This document shows, one piece after another, positions 1 through 6,733 of a DNA stretch of 17,325 nt (position 1 is the first letter of the stretch; each line of letters starts with the position of its first letter). Below the pieces are notes generated by a model that did no database searches, was not told where the DNA came from, and worked only from the letters and a program-made list of their open reading frames with translations. Origin of the DNA: CAZWZG01 sp964638245 (GTDB lineage Bacteria > Pseudomonadota > Alphaproteobacteria > Rhodobacterales > Rhodobacteraceae); contig CAZWZG010000054.1 of assembly GCA_964638245.1 (NCBI GenBank), positions 1-17,325 on the forward strand. Direction: 5' to 3'. The translations under genes were made by a program, and so were the position numbers.

Positions 1-556
1 TGGATCCAACGACGATCACTTTCTGGCACATGTCTCGCGCGATCGGCAGGCCGAAGCCGCCGCAGACGACGTCGCCCAGGAAATCGAGCAGGACGTAGTC
101 GAAGTCCCAGTCATGGAAACCGAGTTTCTCGAGTAGCTCGAAGCCGTGGATGATCCCGCGACCACCGCAGCCGCGCCCAACCTCGGGGCCGCCCAGTTCC
201 ATTGCAAAGACGCCGCCGCGTTTGAAGCAGACATCGCCAATGGCGACCTCTTCCCCGGCCAGTTTCTTGCGGGTCGAGGTTTCGATGATCGTCGGGCAGG
301 CCTTGCCGCCAAAGAGCAGCGAGGTGGTGTCGGATTTCGGATCGCAGCCGATCAGAAGCACGCGCTTGCCCTGCTCGGCCATCATGTGGCTGAGGTTGGC
401 CAGCGTGAAGGATTTGCCGATGCCGCCCTTGCCGTAGATCGCGATGATCTGGGTCTTGGAGGTCGGCTCTTCCTGAGGCACCTCGAGCGTTGGTTCGGCG
501 GCCTCTTCCTTGAGACGGGCGTCGTAGTCACGGAGGTTAGGGACGTCCAGGGTCAT
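1..556 (-). CDS. bchX: Chlorophyllide a reductase iron protein subunit BchX (C-terminus beyond left edge)
   Basis: Only the first 185 residues lie in the window; the gene runs off the left edge. BchX is the nitrogenase Fe-protein-like, ATP-dependent electron donor to BchY-BchZ, which reduces ring B of chlorophyllide a during bacteriochlorophyll synthesis in the cytoplasm. The translation shows a family-typical N-terminal extension, then the P-loop YGKGGIGKS (residues 41-49), the switch-like CDPKSDTT (71-78), and two cysteines, C130 (in GRGCGGRG) and C165 (in DVVCGGFG), at the positions of the 4Fe-4S ligands shared with NifH/BchL. The ATG at 556-554 overlaps the bchC stop by four bases (ATGA), so translation is coupled to bchC. 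The family-specific N-terminus and the bchC neighbour favour BchX over BchL. No defect is visible in the part present. Confidence 0.95.
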   Translation of the reverse strand, partial: MTLDVPNLRDYDARLKEEAAEPTLEVPQEEPTSKTQIIAIYGKGGIGKSFTLANLSHMMAEQGKRVLLIGCDPKSDTTSLLFGGKACPTIIETSTRKKLAGEEVAIGDVCFKRGGVFAMELGGPEVGRGCGGRGIIHGFELLEKLGFHDWDFDYVLLDFLGDVVCGGFGLPIARDMCQKVIVVGS

Positions 557-1494
557 GCGTGGCCCCTCCAATCGAGGATCATTTTAAGGCAGTCGGGATC
601 GCGGAACGCCGTTTCGTAAGCGGCGGGCGCTTCGGACGCATCGCGGATGTCGGAGATCAGGCCGCTCAAGGACAACGCGCCACAGTCAACGAGATCGCGG
701 GTGGCGATCAGGTCGTCGGGGGTCCATTCAGCGGCAATGCGCAAGCGCGCTTCTTTCATGAAGGCGGGCGGGAAGGCGAACTGGATCGGGGCCTGGTAGA
801 AACCGGCGAGGACAACCTCGCCGCCTTTGGCGATGCGTCCGATCAGCTGGTCCAGAAGGCCCGGTGCACCCGAGGCGTCGTAGATCGAGCGATAGTCGCG
901 GCGATCATCCGTTTCCGGGTCGATCACGTCATAGCCGATAGCCCCATCACGGCGCGCGGGGTCGGTTTCCCAGACAACGGGCGGCGGTGCTCCGGCAGCG
1001 ATCGTGATGCGCGCCAGAAGGCGACCGAGCGTGCCGTGACCGACGATCAGTTCAGGCATATCCTTGTTCAGACCGGCGACCGCGTGGCGGGCCGTGGCGG
1101 CCAGCGCCAGAAGCGCGCCTTCCGCACTGAGCGACGAATCGATTCGCGCGACGCGCGAGGCGGGCGTGACGAGGCGTTGCGCGGCACCACCGAACAATCC
1201 GCGCACATCGTCAAAGCAATTGGCGCCCGGAACAAAGACCATGTCGCCGGCCTTGAACGGCGTTTCCGCCCCGGCTTCGACCACTTCGCCCATGGCTTCG
1301 TAGCCAGGAACCAGCGGGTATCCCATGCCTGGAAATGGCGGCATGTCCCCGGACCAAAAGAGTTTTTCCGTGCCCGTGGAAATGCCTGAATAGCGAATGT
1401 CGACCACAAGGTCGGCCGCGTCAGGCGCCTTGGTACGCACCCGATCCACACGCATCTCGCGCGGTCCGTCAAGGATTACGGCAGTGGTCTCCAA
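553..1494 (-). CDS. bchC: 3-hydroxyethyl bacteriochlorophyllide a dehydrogenase BchC
   Basis: BchC is an MDR-superfamily (alcohol-dehydrogenase-like) NAD-dependent enzyme. It oxidises the C3 hydroxyethyl group of the bacteriochlorophyllide precursor to acetyl. Recognisable segments are the N-terminal ETTAVILDGP, YSGISTGTEKLFWSG, GYPLVPGYEAMGEVVE and the nucleotide-binding region VGHGTLGRLLARI. The open frame extends to an ATG at 1539 (328 aa). I prefer the TTG at 1494-1492 (313 aa), because it puts ETTAVIL at the start as in the family and a GGGGAG ribosome site lies four bases upstream. The ATG at 1539 has no comparable site and would lie very close to the predicted promoter. The gene sits between crtF and bchX in the conserved crtEF-bchCXYZ superoperon and has its own promoter with two PpsR-type palindromes (separate entries). 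Identity is secure; the start is less so. Confidence 0.93.
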   Translation of the reverse strand: METTAVILDGPREMRVDRVRTKAPDAADLVVDIRYSGISTGTEKLFWSGDMPPFPGMGYPLVPGYEAMGEVVEAGAETPFKAGDMVFVPGANCFDDVRGLFGGAAQRLVTPASRVARIDSSLSAEGALLALAATARHAVAGLNKDMPELIVGHGTLGRLLARITIAAGAPPPVVWETDPARRDGAIGYDVIDPETDDRRDYRSIYDASGAPGLLDQLIGRIAKGGEVVLAGFYQAPIQFAFPPAFMKEARLRIAAEWTPDDLIATRDLVDCGALSLSGLISDIRDASEAPAAYETAFRDPDCLKMILDWRGHA

Positions 1495-1566
1495 TGGGCT
1501 CCCCGTCGGTTTGCGTGGCGTTTGGTCGCAGCCTGACAAGCTGTCTCGCGCACATGTCGCTTCATG

Positions 1567-1584
1567 TGTCAGTTTAAACTGACA
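1567..1584. promoter_or_regulatory. PpsR/CrtJ operator 1 of bchC
   Basis: The 18-base perfect palindrome TGTCAGTTTAAACTGACA matches the TGT-N12-ACA consensus of the redox/light-responsive repressor PpsR (CrtJ). It lies between crtF and bchC and covers the predicted -10 of the bchC promoter. That binding here represses bchC-X transcription under high oxygen is inferred from the R. capsulatus and R. sphaeroides systems. Confidence 0.88.
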
Positions 1585-1598
1585 GTTTGTACTGTCAA
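1571..1598 (-). promoter_or_regulatory. Sigma-70-type promoter of bchC
   Basis: On the minus strand TTGACA (1598-1593) is followed after 16 bases by TAAACT (1576-1571), a perfect -35 and a 4/6 -10. Each hexamer lies inside one PpsR palindrome, so cooperative repressor binding would hide both. The predicted transcript starts about 70 bases upstream of the TTG start. It provides internal transcription of bchCX within the crtEF-bchCXYZ superoperon. Confidence 0.65.
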
Positions 1599-1610
1599 TG
1601 ATATTGGACA
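1593..1610. promoter_or_regulatory. PpsR/CrtJ operator 2 of bchC
   Basis: TGTCAATGATATTGGACA is a second TGT-N12-ACA site, eight bases from the first palindrome. As I recall, the R. capsulatus bchC promoter also has two CrtJ palindromes eight bases apart that are bound cooperatively. This copy contains the -35 hexamer of the bchC promoter (TTGACA read on the minus strand). Confidence 0.85.
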
Positions 1611-1611
1611 G

Positions 1612-2757
1612 TTAAGTGTCTGAAACTTTTGCCGTGACAACCGAGGTCACGAAGGCGCGGCGCGTGGGTTTTTGGCGGATATCGACAAATCCGGCCGCTT
1701 CCAGCAACGCGGACACCTCGGCCACCGAGCGGGTTTTGCCGGTGCCCATGGCCATTGTGTACATCGCGAAATAGACATCCGTCGCCGGATCGGGGCGCGC
1801 CCCGCCCGACATTGGTTCGGACACGACAAGCCGTCCGCCAGCCGGCAAAGCGGCCCGCACCGACCGCAATAGCGCGCCAACGGTCTCGTCGGCATGATCA
1901 TAAAGGACGCGCACAAGGCTGATTGCATCGGCGCCGCTGGGCAGCGGGGCGTCGCGAAAGCTGCCCGGCGTAATGCGGGCACGATCCAGCACGCCAGCGC
2001 CGCTCAGGCGCGCGCGCCCCGCTTCAGCAACGTCCGGCAAATCAAACAACGTGCCTTCAAGGCCAGGTGTCGCCTGCAAGGCCGCGCTCAGGAAAGCGCC
2101 CGTACCACCGCCGACATCCATCAGATGGCGGCACCCTTTGAACGACACCGCGCCCAGCGTTTCTTCGGCCACCAGCCCCTGACTTTCGGCCATCAGGCGC
2201 GAATAGCGCGCTGCCGCTTCGGGATCGCGCTTGGCGCCTTCGCCAAACACGTAGGGCCAGAAACCGGCGAGTTCGGTCTCGGTCTCTCCTCGAAAGAAGG
2301 CAACGGGATCCGCCAGATCGCGGTAAAAGACGTCGTGGTGCAGGATCATGTCCTTTAGCCCCGGCACGCCCAACAAGGCCGCGCCTTTCTGGGCAGTCGA
2401 ATAGCGGCCATCCCTATGGCGGGTCAGCACACCCATCGCCGCGCCTGATTGCAAAAGGACCATCATGCGTTTTTGGGGAACGCCGGCACGCAACGCCGCC
2501 TGTACCTCGCTGACCGGGCCGTCAGCCAGATGCTCGAGGACATCGAGCGCCACCAGCGCGTAAAGCGACTGGGACTTGGCAAACCCGGAGACAAGGTCAA
2601 ACAACGCCTCGCCTTCGCGTCGCGCAATGCGTCGCGTCAGGGGAAACCGCGCCGCCCAGCTTTGAAAGGCAGGGCGCGCCACGAGACGGTTGCGAAACCG
2701 GGTCCAGCTGTCGCGCGATCGGGGTGGCGGCGGGCCGTTCAGGGTGCTTTCGCTCAT
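1612..2757 (-). CDS. crtF: Demethylspheroidene O-methyltransferase CrtF
   Basis: CrtF transfers a methyl group from S-adenosylmethionine to the 1-hydroxyl of the acyclic carotenoid, making the methoxy group of spheroidene/spheroidenone. The 381-residue protein has an N-terminal helical dimerisation region (about residues 50-130, including DVLEHLADGPVSEVQAAL) and a class I methyltransferase domain with the SAM motif LMDVGGGTG (212-220). DLPDVAEAGRARL follows at the acidic loop, and VLYDHADE comes further on. The ATG at 2757 lies two bases after the crtE stop, so the pair is one operon. The last codon abuts the bchC operator region (stop at 1614-1612). The N-terminal 45 residues are basic and less conserved-looking. 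The length is close to the usual 380-390 aa. Confidence 0.93.
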   Translation of the reverse strand: MSESTLNGPPPPRSRDSWTRFRNRLVARPAFQSWAARFPLTRRIARREGEALFDLVSGFAKSQSLYALVALDVLEHLADGPVSEVQAALRAGVPQKRMMVLLQSGAAMGVLTRHRDGRYSTAQKGAALLGVPGLKDMILHHDVFYRDLADPVAFFRGETETELAGFWPYVFGEGAKRDPEAAARYSRLMAESQGLVAEETLGAVSFKGCRHLMDVGGGTGAFLSAALQATPGLEGTLFDLPDVAEAGRARLSGAGVLDRARITPGSFRDAPLPSGADAISLVRVLYDHADETVGALLRSVRAALPAGGRLVVSEPMSGGARPDPATDVYFAMYTMAMGTGKTRSVAEVSALLEAAGFVDIRQKPTRRAFVTSVVTAKVSDT

Positions 2758-2759
2758 GC

Positions 2760-3632
2760 CTATTCGCCGGGAACAGTGCGGCCCGGGGCCTGCATCGGCA
2801 CCATCTTCTGAGCCGTCTGGCGGACCATTTCGGCCAGTGCCGCTTCGCCGGGACAGGATGGGATCGAGGAGATCGCCCCAGCAAGCGTGTCCTTGAGGCG
2901 GGCAATCGCGCCATCAAGACCATAGGTCGACACCGCGTTGGGGCGCCCGTGCAGTTCGTCCTGCCCTACGGGTTTACCCAAGGTGTCCGCGTCAAGGATC
3001 GCATCGCGCAAATCGTCGGCGATCTGGAACGCTTCACCGATGCGCGCGCCCAGTTCCTCCCATGGTTCGGCAGGTTCGCCCGCTGCAACCGCGCCCATTT
3101 GCGTGGCCGCGATGAACAGCGCGCCGGTTTTGGACATGTGGTAGGCCTGCAGATCGACCTGATCTTCGCTTTCCCAGCCTTGCCCGGCGCAGATGCCATG
3201 GGGCATGCCGGAGCGGTGGTTGAGGATTTTCAGAAGCTGCAGCGCACGGCCCGGATCGATGTCACCTGCCTGCGTCAGAATATCAAAGGCCAGCATGATC
3301 AGGCTGTCGCCTGCCAGCACGGCCAAAGGTTCGGAGTACGCCTTGTGCAGCGCGGGCTTGCCGCGCCGAATATCCGCGTTATCGAATGCGGGCAGGTCGT
3401 CATGTACAAGCGACGCACAATGCATCAACTCGAGCGCCGCAGCAGCGGCATCCGCGATCGGCGGGTTGTCGTCGCCACAAGCCATGGCAACGGACAGCAG
3501 GATTGTCGGTCGAATGCGCGCCCCGCCCGGCGTCACCGCATAGTGCAGTGCGTCCGACAATTGAGCCGGTCCGCCCTGCGCACCGGCGATTGCCGTGCCG
3601 ATGGCCGTATTTATTCGTGCGCGAAGGGGCAT
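2760..3632 (-). CDS. crtE: Geranylgeranyl diphosphate synthase CrtE
   Basis: CrtE condenses isopentenyl diphosphate with allylic diphosphates to make C20 GGPP, precursor of carotenoids and of the bacteriochlorophyll tail. The chosen start at 3632 gives 290 aa and has GAGG six bases upstream; an ATG four codons earlier (3644) is possible but has no visible ribosome site. The first aspartate-rich motif DDLPAFD (78-84) has the two-residue insertion typical of bacterial GGPP synthases; the second is DDLRD (206-210). GGARIRPTILL near residues 36-46 is the IPP-binding region. crtE is first in the crtE-crtF-bchC-bchX operon and faces crtD across a control region with two PpsR-type sites. Confidence 0.94.
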   Translation of the reverse strand: MPLRARINTAIGTAIAGAQGGPAQLSDALHYAVTPGGARIRPTILLSVAMACGDDNPPIADAAAAALELMHCASLVHDDLPAFDNADIRRGKPALHKAYSEPLAVLAGDSLIMLAFDILTQAGDIDPGRALQLLKILNHRSGMPHGICAGQGWESEDQVDLQAYHMSKTGALFIAATQMGAVAAGEPAEPWEELGARIGEAFQIADDLRDAILDADTLGKPVGQDELHGRPNAVSTYGLDGAIARLKDTLAGAISSIPSCPGEAALAEMVRQTAQKMVPMQAPGRTVPGE

Positions 3633-3645
3633 TGCAGGCCTCATA

Positions 3646-3663
3646 TGTCAGCTTAAGCTTACA
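3646..3663. promoter_or_regulatory. PpsR/CrtJ-type operator, crtE-proximal, in the crtE/crtD divergent region
   Basis: TGTCAGCTTAAGCTTACA matches TGT-N12-ACA with strong dyad symmetry. It sits immediately upstream of crtE (13 bases from the 3632 start) and could control both divergent genes. Repressor identity is inferred from the motif and the cluster. Confidence 0.8.
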
Positions 3664-3669
3664 CTTATG

Positions 3670-3687
3670 TGTAAATCAGTGTGGACA
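3670..3687. promoter_or_regulatory. PpsR/CrtJ-type operator, crtD-proximal
   Basis: TGTAAATCAGTGTGGACA matches TGT-N12-ACA, six bases from its partner and ten bases before the crtD ATG. Between and across the two sites is a further dyad, TTACAC-TTAT-GTGTAA (3659-3674). The spacing (6) differs from the bchC pair (8). I could not assign a convincing -35/-10 pair for either gene here. Confidence 0.7.
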
Positions 3688-3697
3688 GATTGGCCAT

Positions 3698-5266
3698 ATG
3701 AGTCAACAATCCACTATGGCGCGAACGGAAAACCAGATTCTGGTGATAGGTGCGGGGCTTGGCGGATTGTCCACGGCAATCCGGCTGGCGGCGGCTGGCC
3801 ATGCGGTGCGCGTCTTCGAAGCAGCCGAGGCGCCGGGCGGCAAAATGCGTCAGGTGCCCAGTGCCGCTGGCCCTGTGGATGCAGGCCCCACCGTACTGAC
3901 CATGAAGCCTGTGTTTGATGCGCTTTTCGCTGAGGCGGGCACACGTTTGGAAGAGCGGCTGGATATCGTGCGGCTTCCCGAACTGGCACGCCATTTCTGG
4001 CAGGATGGATCAACGCTTGATCTTTTTGCGGATGCCGAGGCCTCCGCCGCAGCGATTGCAGATTTCGCGGGTCGTCGTGAGGCGGATGCCTTTCGCGCGT
4101 TCAACGCGCGGGCGACACGCCTGTTCGAGGCGTTTGATGCGCCAATGATGCAATCCAGCGAACCGTCCATGGCAGAGTTGATCAAAACTGTCCTCGCACA
4201 ACCTCGCCTGATGGCGGATATGGCACCGGGGCGCAGCCTTGCGGGAATGCTCAAAGGGGCGTTCAAGGACAAGCGCTTGCGCCAGTTGTTCGGGCGCTAT
4301 TCGACCTACGTGGGCGGGCATCCGGGTCAGACCCCTGCCCTGCTGTCGCTGATCTGGCGGGCCGAGGCGAAGGGCGTCTGGGCGGTGAAGGGCGGTATGC
4401 ACGGGCTGGCGCGCGCCATGGCCAAGCTTGCCCAAGACCTGGGTGTCGACATCAGGTATCGCGCACCTGTGGGCCGCCTTGAGGTGCAGGGCGGCAAGGT
4501 GACGGGGCTACAATTGGAGACGGGCGAACGGGTGCCCGGGCGCGCCGTTGTGTTCAATGGCGACCCGCGTGCTTTGCGGCAGGGCCTTTTGGGTGGCGCG
4601 ATCACCCATGCCGTGCCCGAAACGGCCGTGGCCGAACGGAGCCTTTCAGCGCGGGTCTGGACCTTTGCCGCCGCGCCGACGGGGCCTGAACTGGCGTATC
4701 ACAACGTGTTTTTCGGCAACGACCCGAAGACGGAATTCGGCCCTATTGCGCGCGGTGCGATGCCCAATGACCCCACCCACTACATTTGCGCGCAGGACCG
4801 GATCGGCCCCCGTGACGCGCTGGAGCGGTTTCAGATCATCATCAATGCCGCGCCGCAAGAACACGATAAACGCGAGGAGCTTGACCGATGTCGGATACAA
4901 ACATTCCAGAGTCTGGAGCGTTTTGGCCTGAGGTTCAGCCCCGCGCCGGACATCGAAACCCTGACGGGGCCGGGCCAGTTTCACCGGCTGTTTCCCGCAT
5001 CCGTCGGTTCCCTTTACGGGCTATCCCCGCATGGCACGATGGCAGCACTGAAGCGGCCCCGGGCGCGCACGGCGATCCCGGGCTTGTACCTGGCGGGGGG
5101 CGGAGCGCACCCGGGGGCGGGGATCGCGATGGTAACCCTTTCCGGCGCGCACGCGGCCGCGGTGATGAGCGCGGACCTTGCTTTGCCGTCGACGTCCCGC
5201 CCAACGGCTATGCGTGGTGGTATGTCGACGGGGTCAGCGACTGTGGCACATACGCCGTCTCGGTAA
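3698..5266 (+). CDS. crtD: Hydroxyneurosporene 3,4-desaturase (methoxyneurosporene dehydrogenase) CrtD
   Basis: CrtD is a flavin-dependent carotenoid desaturase of the CrtI/phytoene desaturase family that introduces the C3,4 double bond in 1-hydroxy carotenoids. The 522-residue product has the N-terminal dinucleotide fold GAGLGGLS (18-25), RVFEAAEAPGGKMRQ and GPTVLTM. The C-terminal FAD signature GLYLAGGGAHPGAGIAMVTLSGAHAA ends near residue 488. The ATG at 3698 gives an N-terminus directly before the FAD fold; ATG 3716 is an alternative, and neither has a clear ribosome site. The last 27 or so residues (after about 495) lie beyond the conserved domain and look non-structural: they are translated from DNA that also encodes the start of CrtC in another frame. 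R. capsulatus CrtD is, as I recall, about 494 aa, so the extra tail here is the overlap. Confidence 0.93.
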   Translation: MSQQSTMARTENQILVIGAGLGGLSTAIRLAAAGHAVRVFEAAEAPGGKMRQVPSAAGPVDAGPTVLTMKPVFDALFAEAGTRLEERLDIVRLPELARHFWQDGSTLDLFADAEASAAAIADFAGRREADAFRAFNARATRLFEAFDAPMMQSSEPSMAELIKTVLAQPRLMADMAPGRSLAGMLKGAFKDKRLRQLFGRYSTYVGGHPGQTPALLSLIWRAEAKGVWAVKGGMHGLARAMAKLAQDLGVDIRYRAPVGRLEVQGGKVTGLQLETGERVPGRAVVFNGDPRALRQGLLGGAITHAVPETAVAERSLSARVWTFAAAPTGPELAYHNVFFGNDPKTEFGPIARGAMPNDPTHYICAQDRIGPRDALERFQIIINAAPQEHDKREELDRCRIQTFQSLERFGLRFSPAPDIETLTGPGQFHRLFPASVGSLYGLSPHGTMAALKRPRARTAIPGLYLAGGGAHPGAGIAMVTLSGAHAAAVMSADLALPSTSRPTAMRGGMSTGSATVAHTPSR

Positions 5267-6105
5267 TTGCCTTTATCGGTTCGGTTTTTTCGCCCTGGTA
5301 TCGCTGGAGTGGCCGTAAGCGGCCCGACAACCACGTCTGCATCAATGTCGCGACCTATGGCCCGGGCGGGCGATTTACGATGACCGATCGCGGGGTGTCG
5401 GCGCTGCGTCAAACCGAGACGACGTTCGAGGTTGGGCCGAGCGGGCTGACCTGGGATGGCGACAAGCTGGTCATTAATGTCGATGAGGTTTCGTCTCTGC
5501 CGCTCATCAGCCGGGTGCGCGGACGCATCACACTGACGCCAAGCGCGGTGACAGACGTTGAATTGCCGCTGACACCCGAGGGAACGCATGTTTGGCGGCC
5601 TTTCGCACCGTCGGCGCGGATTGATGTCGAACTCGGCAAGCGCGGGCAATGGTCGGGTCATGGCTATTTCGATGCCAATTTCGGCACCCGCGCGCTCGAG
5701 CAGGATTTCCGCTACTGGACCTGGGGGCGGTTCCCGGTGACCGGTGGTGCCGCCTGTTTTTACGATGCGATCCGCATGGATGGCTCGGAACTGGCGGTTG
5801 GTGCGAAGTTCACGGATGCCGGCGATATCGAGCCGTTCGATGCCCCGCCAAAAACGCGGTTCGCGCGCAGCCCCTGGACCGTCTACCGCGAAACCCGCGC
5901 TGATGCGGGGTATCAGCCGCGCCAGGCTAAGGCGATGCTGGACGCGCCATTCTATAATCGCGCGGTTGTGCGAACGCAGATCCATGGGGAAGAAACCGAG
6001 GGCGTACATGAATCGCTGGATCTGGATCGGTTCCGGGGACCATGGCTGATGCCGATGCTGGCGGTGCGTGTGCCGCGCCGGCCAGGGTGGGTTTTTCGGG
6101 ATTGA
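5173..6105 (+). CDS. crtC: Acyclic carotenoid 1,2-hydratase (hydroxyneurosporene synthase) CrtC; start unresolved
   Basis: CrtC adds water across the C1,2 double bond of neurosporene/lycopene-type carotenoids, giving the 1-hydroxy group later methylated by CrtF. Family-like sequence begins by about 5173 (GPCF, then PPNGYAWWYVDG, FIGSVFSPWYRW, GHGYFDANFGTRALEQDFRYWTWGRF). It ends with VYRETRADAGY, ESLDLDRFRGPWLMPMLAVRVPRR. The start given is only the left limit of recognisable CrtC sequence, not a start codon. In this frame there is no ATG, GTG or TTG between the ATG at 4888 (deep inside crtD) and the ATG at 5392, which is too late because it drops the conserved N-terminus. An ATT at 5266 overlaps the crtD stop by one base and would give 279 aa, near the roughly 281 aa I recall for R. 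capsulatus CrtC. Identity is secure; the 5' end is open. Confidence 0.88.
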   Translation, partial: GPCFAVDVPPNGYAWWYVDGVSDCGTYAVSVIAFIGSVFSPWYRWSGRKRPDNHVCINVATYGPGGRFTMTDRGVSALRQTETTFEVGPSGLTWDGDKLVINVDEVSSLPLISRVRGRITLTPSAVTDVELPLTPEGTHVWRPFAPSARIDVELGKRGQWSGHGYFDANFGTRALEQDFRYWTWGRFPVTGGAACFYDAIRMDGSELAVGAKFTDAGDIEPFDAPPKTRFARSPWTVYRETRADAGYQPRQAKAMLDAPFYNRAVVRTQIHGEETEGVHESLDLDRFRGPWLMPMLAVRVPRRPGWVFRD

Positions 6106-6112
6106 CGGGCCT

Positions 6113-6146
6113 GGGGCTCTGCCCCGCCCTGCTCCGTTGGAGCAGG
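6113..6146. terminator. Tandem hairpins between convergent crtC and tspO
   Basis: Two perfect inverted repeats lie in the 81-base gap between convergent genes: GGGGC-TCT-GCCCC (6113-6125) and CCTGCTCC-GTT-GGAGCAGG (6128-6146). They are probably the transcription end for crtDC and perhaps for crtIB-tspO on the other strand. No long T-run follows, so efficiency cannot be judged. The string GGGCTCTGCCCC ... CCCCGGGATATTT resembles an intergenic repeat I associate with Rhodobacteraceae genomes. Confidence 0.6.
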
Positions 6147-6178
6147 ACTCCCCGGGATATTTAAGTCCAGATGAAGGA
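6113..6178. repeat. Candidate Rhodobacteraceae intergenic repeat unit
   Basis: The spacer has the layout GGGGCTCTGCCCC, then a hairpin, then CTCCCCGGGATATTT and an AAG/GAAGGAG tail. I recognise this layout from many Rhodobacteraceae intergenic regions. Only one copy is present in this window, so repetition cannot be shown here; the assignment rests on memory of the motif. Confidence 0.4.
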
Positions 6179-6186
6179 GCGCGCGC

Positions 6187-6651
6187 TCAGGCGGGCTTGG
6201 CGTCCGGGTTCAAACGCAGGACAGTTGCGTTGAGCGCCGAGGCGACCGTGACCCAGACGAGGTAGGGAATGAAGGCGATCCCGGCCAATGTGTCGACCTG
6301 CCAGAACGCAACGAGCGTTGCCAGGACCGCAAACCAGAGGCAGATCACGACCACAAGCGCTGCTCCCATCCGCTTGAGCCCGAAAAACACCGGCGTCCAG
6401 AGTGTGTTCAGCGCGATTTGGAGGGCAAACAACGCGAGCGCAAGGCCCGCGCCTTCGTTTAAGGCCACGCGGGTCGCGGCGAACGACATCAGCAAATAGA
6501 GCGTTGTCCATGCCACCGGGAACAGCCAGTTGGGCGGGTTCCACGAAGGCTTTTTGAGGCCCTCATACCACTCGTCGGGCGGGAACATCGCGCCCGTGGC
6601 GCCAGCGGCAAAGCAGGAGGCGAGAAAGACGGAGAAGAGTAAAATTTCCAT
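6187..6651 (-). CDS. tspO: TspO/MBR family tryptophan-rich sensory protein (CrtK)
   Basis: This is a 154-residue membrane protein with five predicted hydrophobic helices (about residues 2-22, 43-60, 68-90, 96-117, 122-145). The TspO signature PSWNPPNW (35-42) is followed by FPVAWTTLY and LNTLWTPVFFG. TspO binds porphyrins and, in R. sphaeroides, sits in the outer membrane and tunes photosynthesis gene expression to oxygen, acting through the AppA/PpsR pathway. That role is known for the homologue and inferred here. It is the last gene of the crtI-crtB-tspO unit, 82 bases after crtB, as in the classical crtAIBK order. Its residue composition and length (about 155-160 aa) fit the family, and no defect is seen. 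The ribosome site is weak (AGG about nine bases upstream). Confidence 0.93.
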   Translation of the reverse strand: MEILLFSVFLASCFAAGATGAMFPPDEWYEGLKKPSWNPPNWLFPVAWTTLYLLMSFAATRVALNEGAGLALALFALQIALNTLWTPVFFGLKRMGAALVVVICLWFAVLATLVAFWQVDTLAGIAFIPYLVWVTVASALNATVLRLNPDAKPA

Positions 6652-6733
6652 GGGGCTTACCTAGGCGCGGTGATCGCGGCTTCCAGTGTTTGAGGGTGAC
6701 GCGAAACGCGCGGGGCCACGTAGGCCCGGTTGA

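Noticed and set aside
559..1389. Long plus-strand open frame (276 codons) opposite bchC
   Set aside because: It is antisense to a clear bchC, has a composition typical of reverse-frame translation in high G+C DNA and no domain.
2724..3656. Long plus-strand open frame (310 codons) opposite crtE/crtF
   Set aside because: It spans the antisense of two well-identified genes; no ribosome site or family signal.
4888..5172. Taking the ATG at 4888 as the crtC start (405 aa)
   Set aside because: The added residues are the off-frame reading of conserved crtD sequence and look non-protein-like; kept only as an option in the findings.
5014..6009. Minus-strand open frame of 331 codons opposite crtC
   Set aside because: Antisense shadow of CrtC; Arg/Ala/Pro-rich with no recognisable motif.
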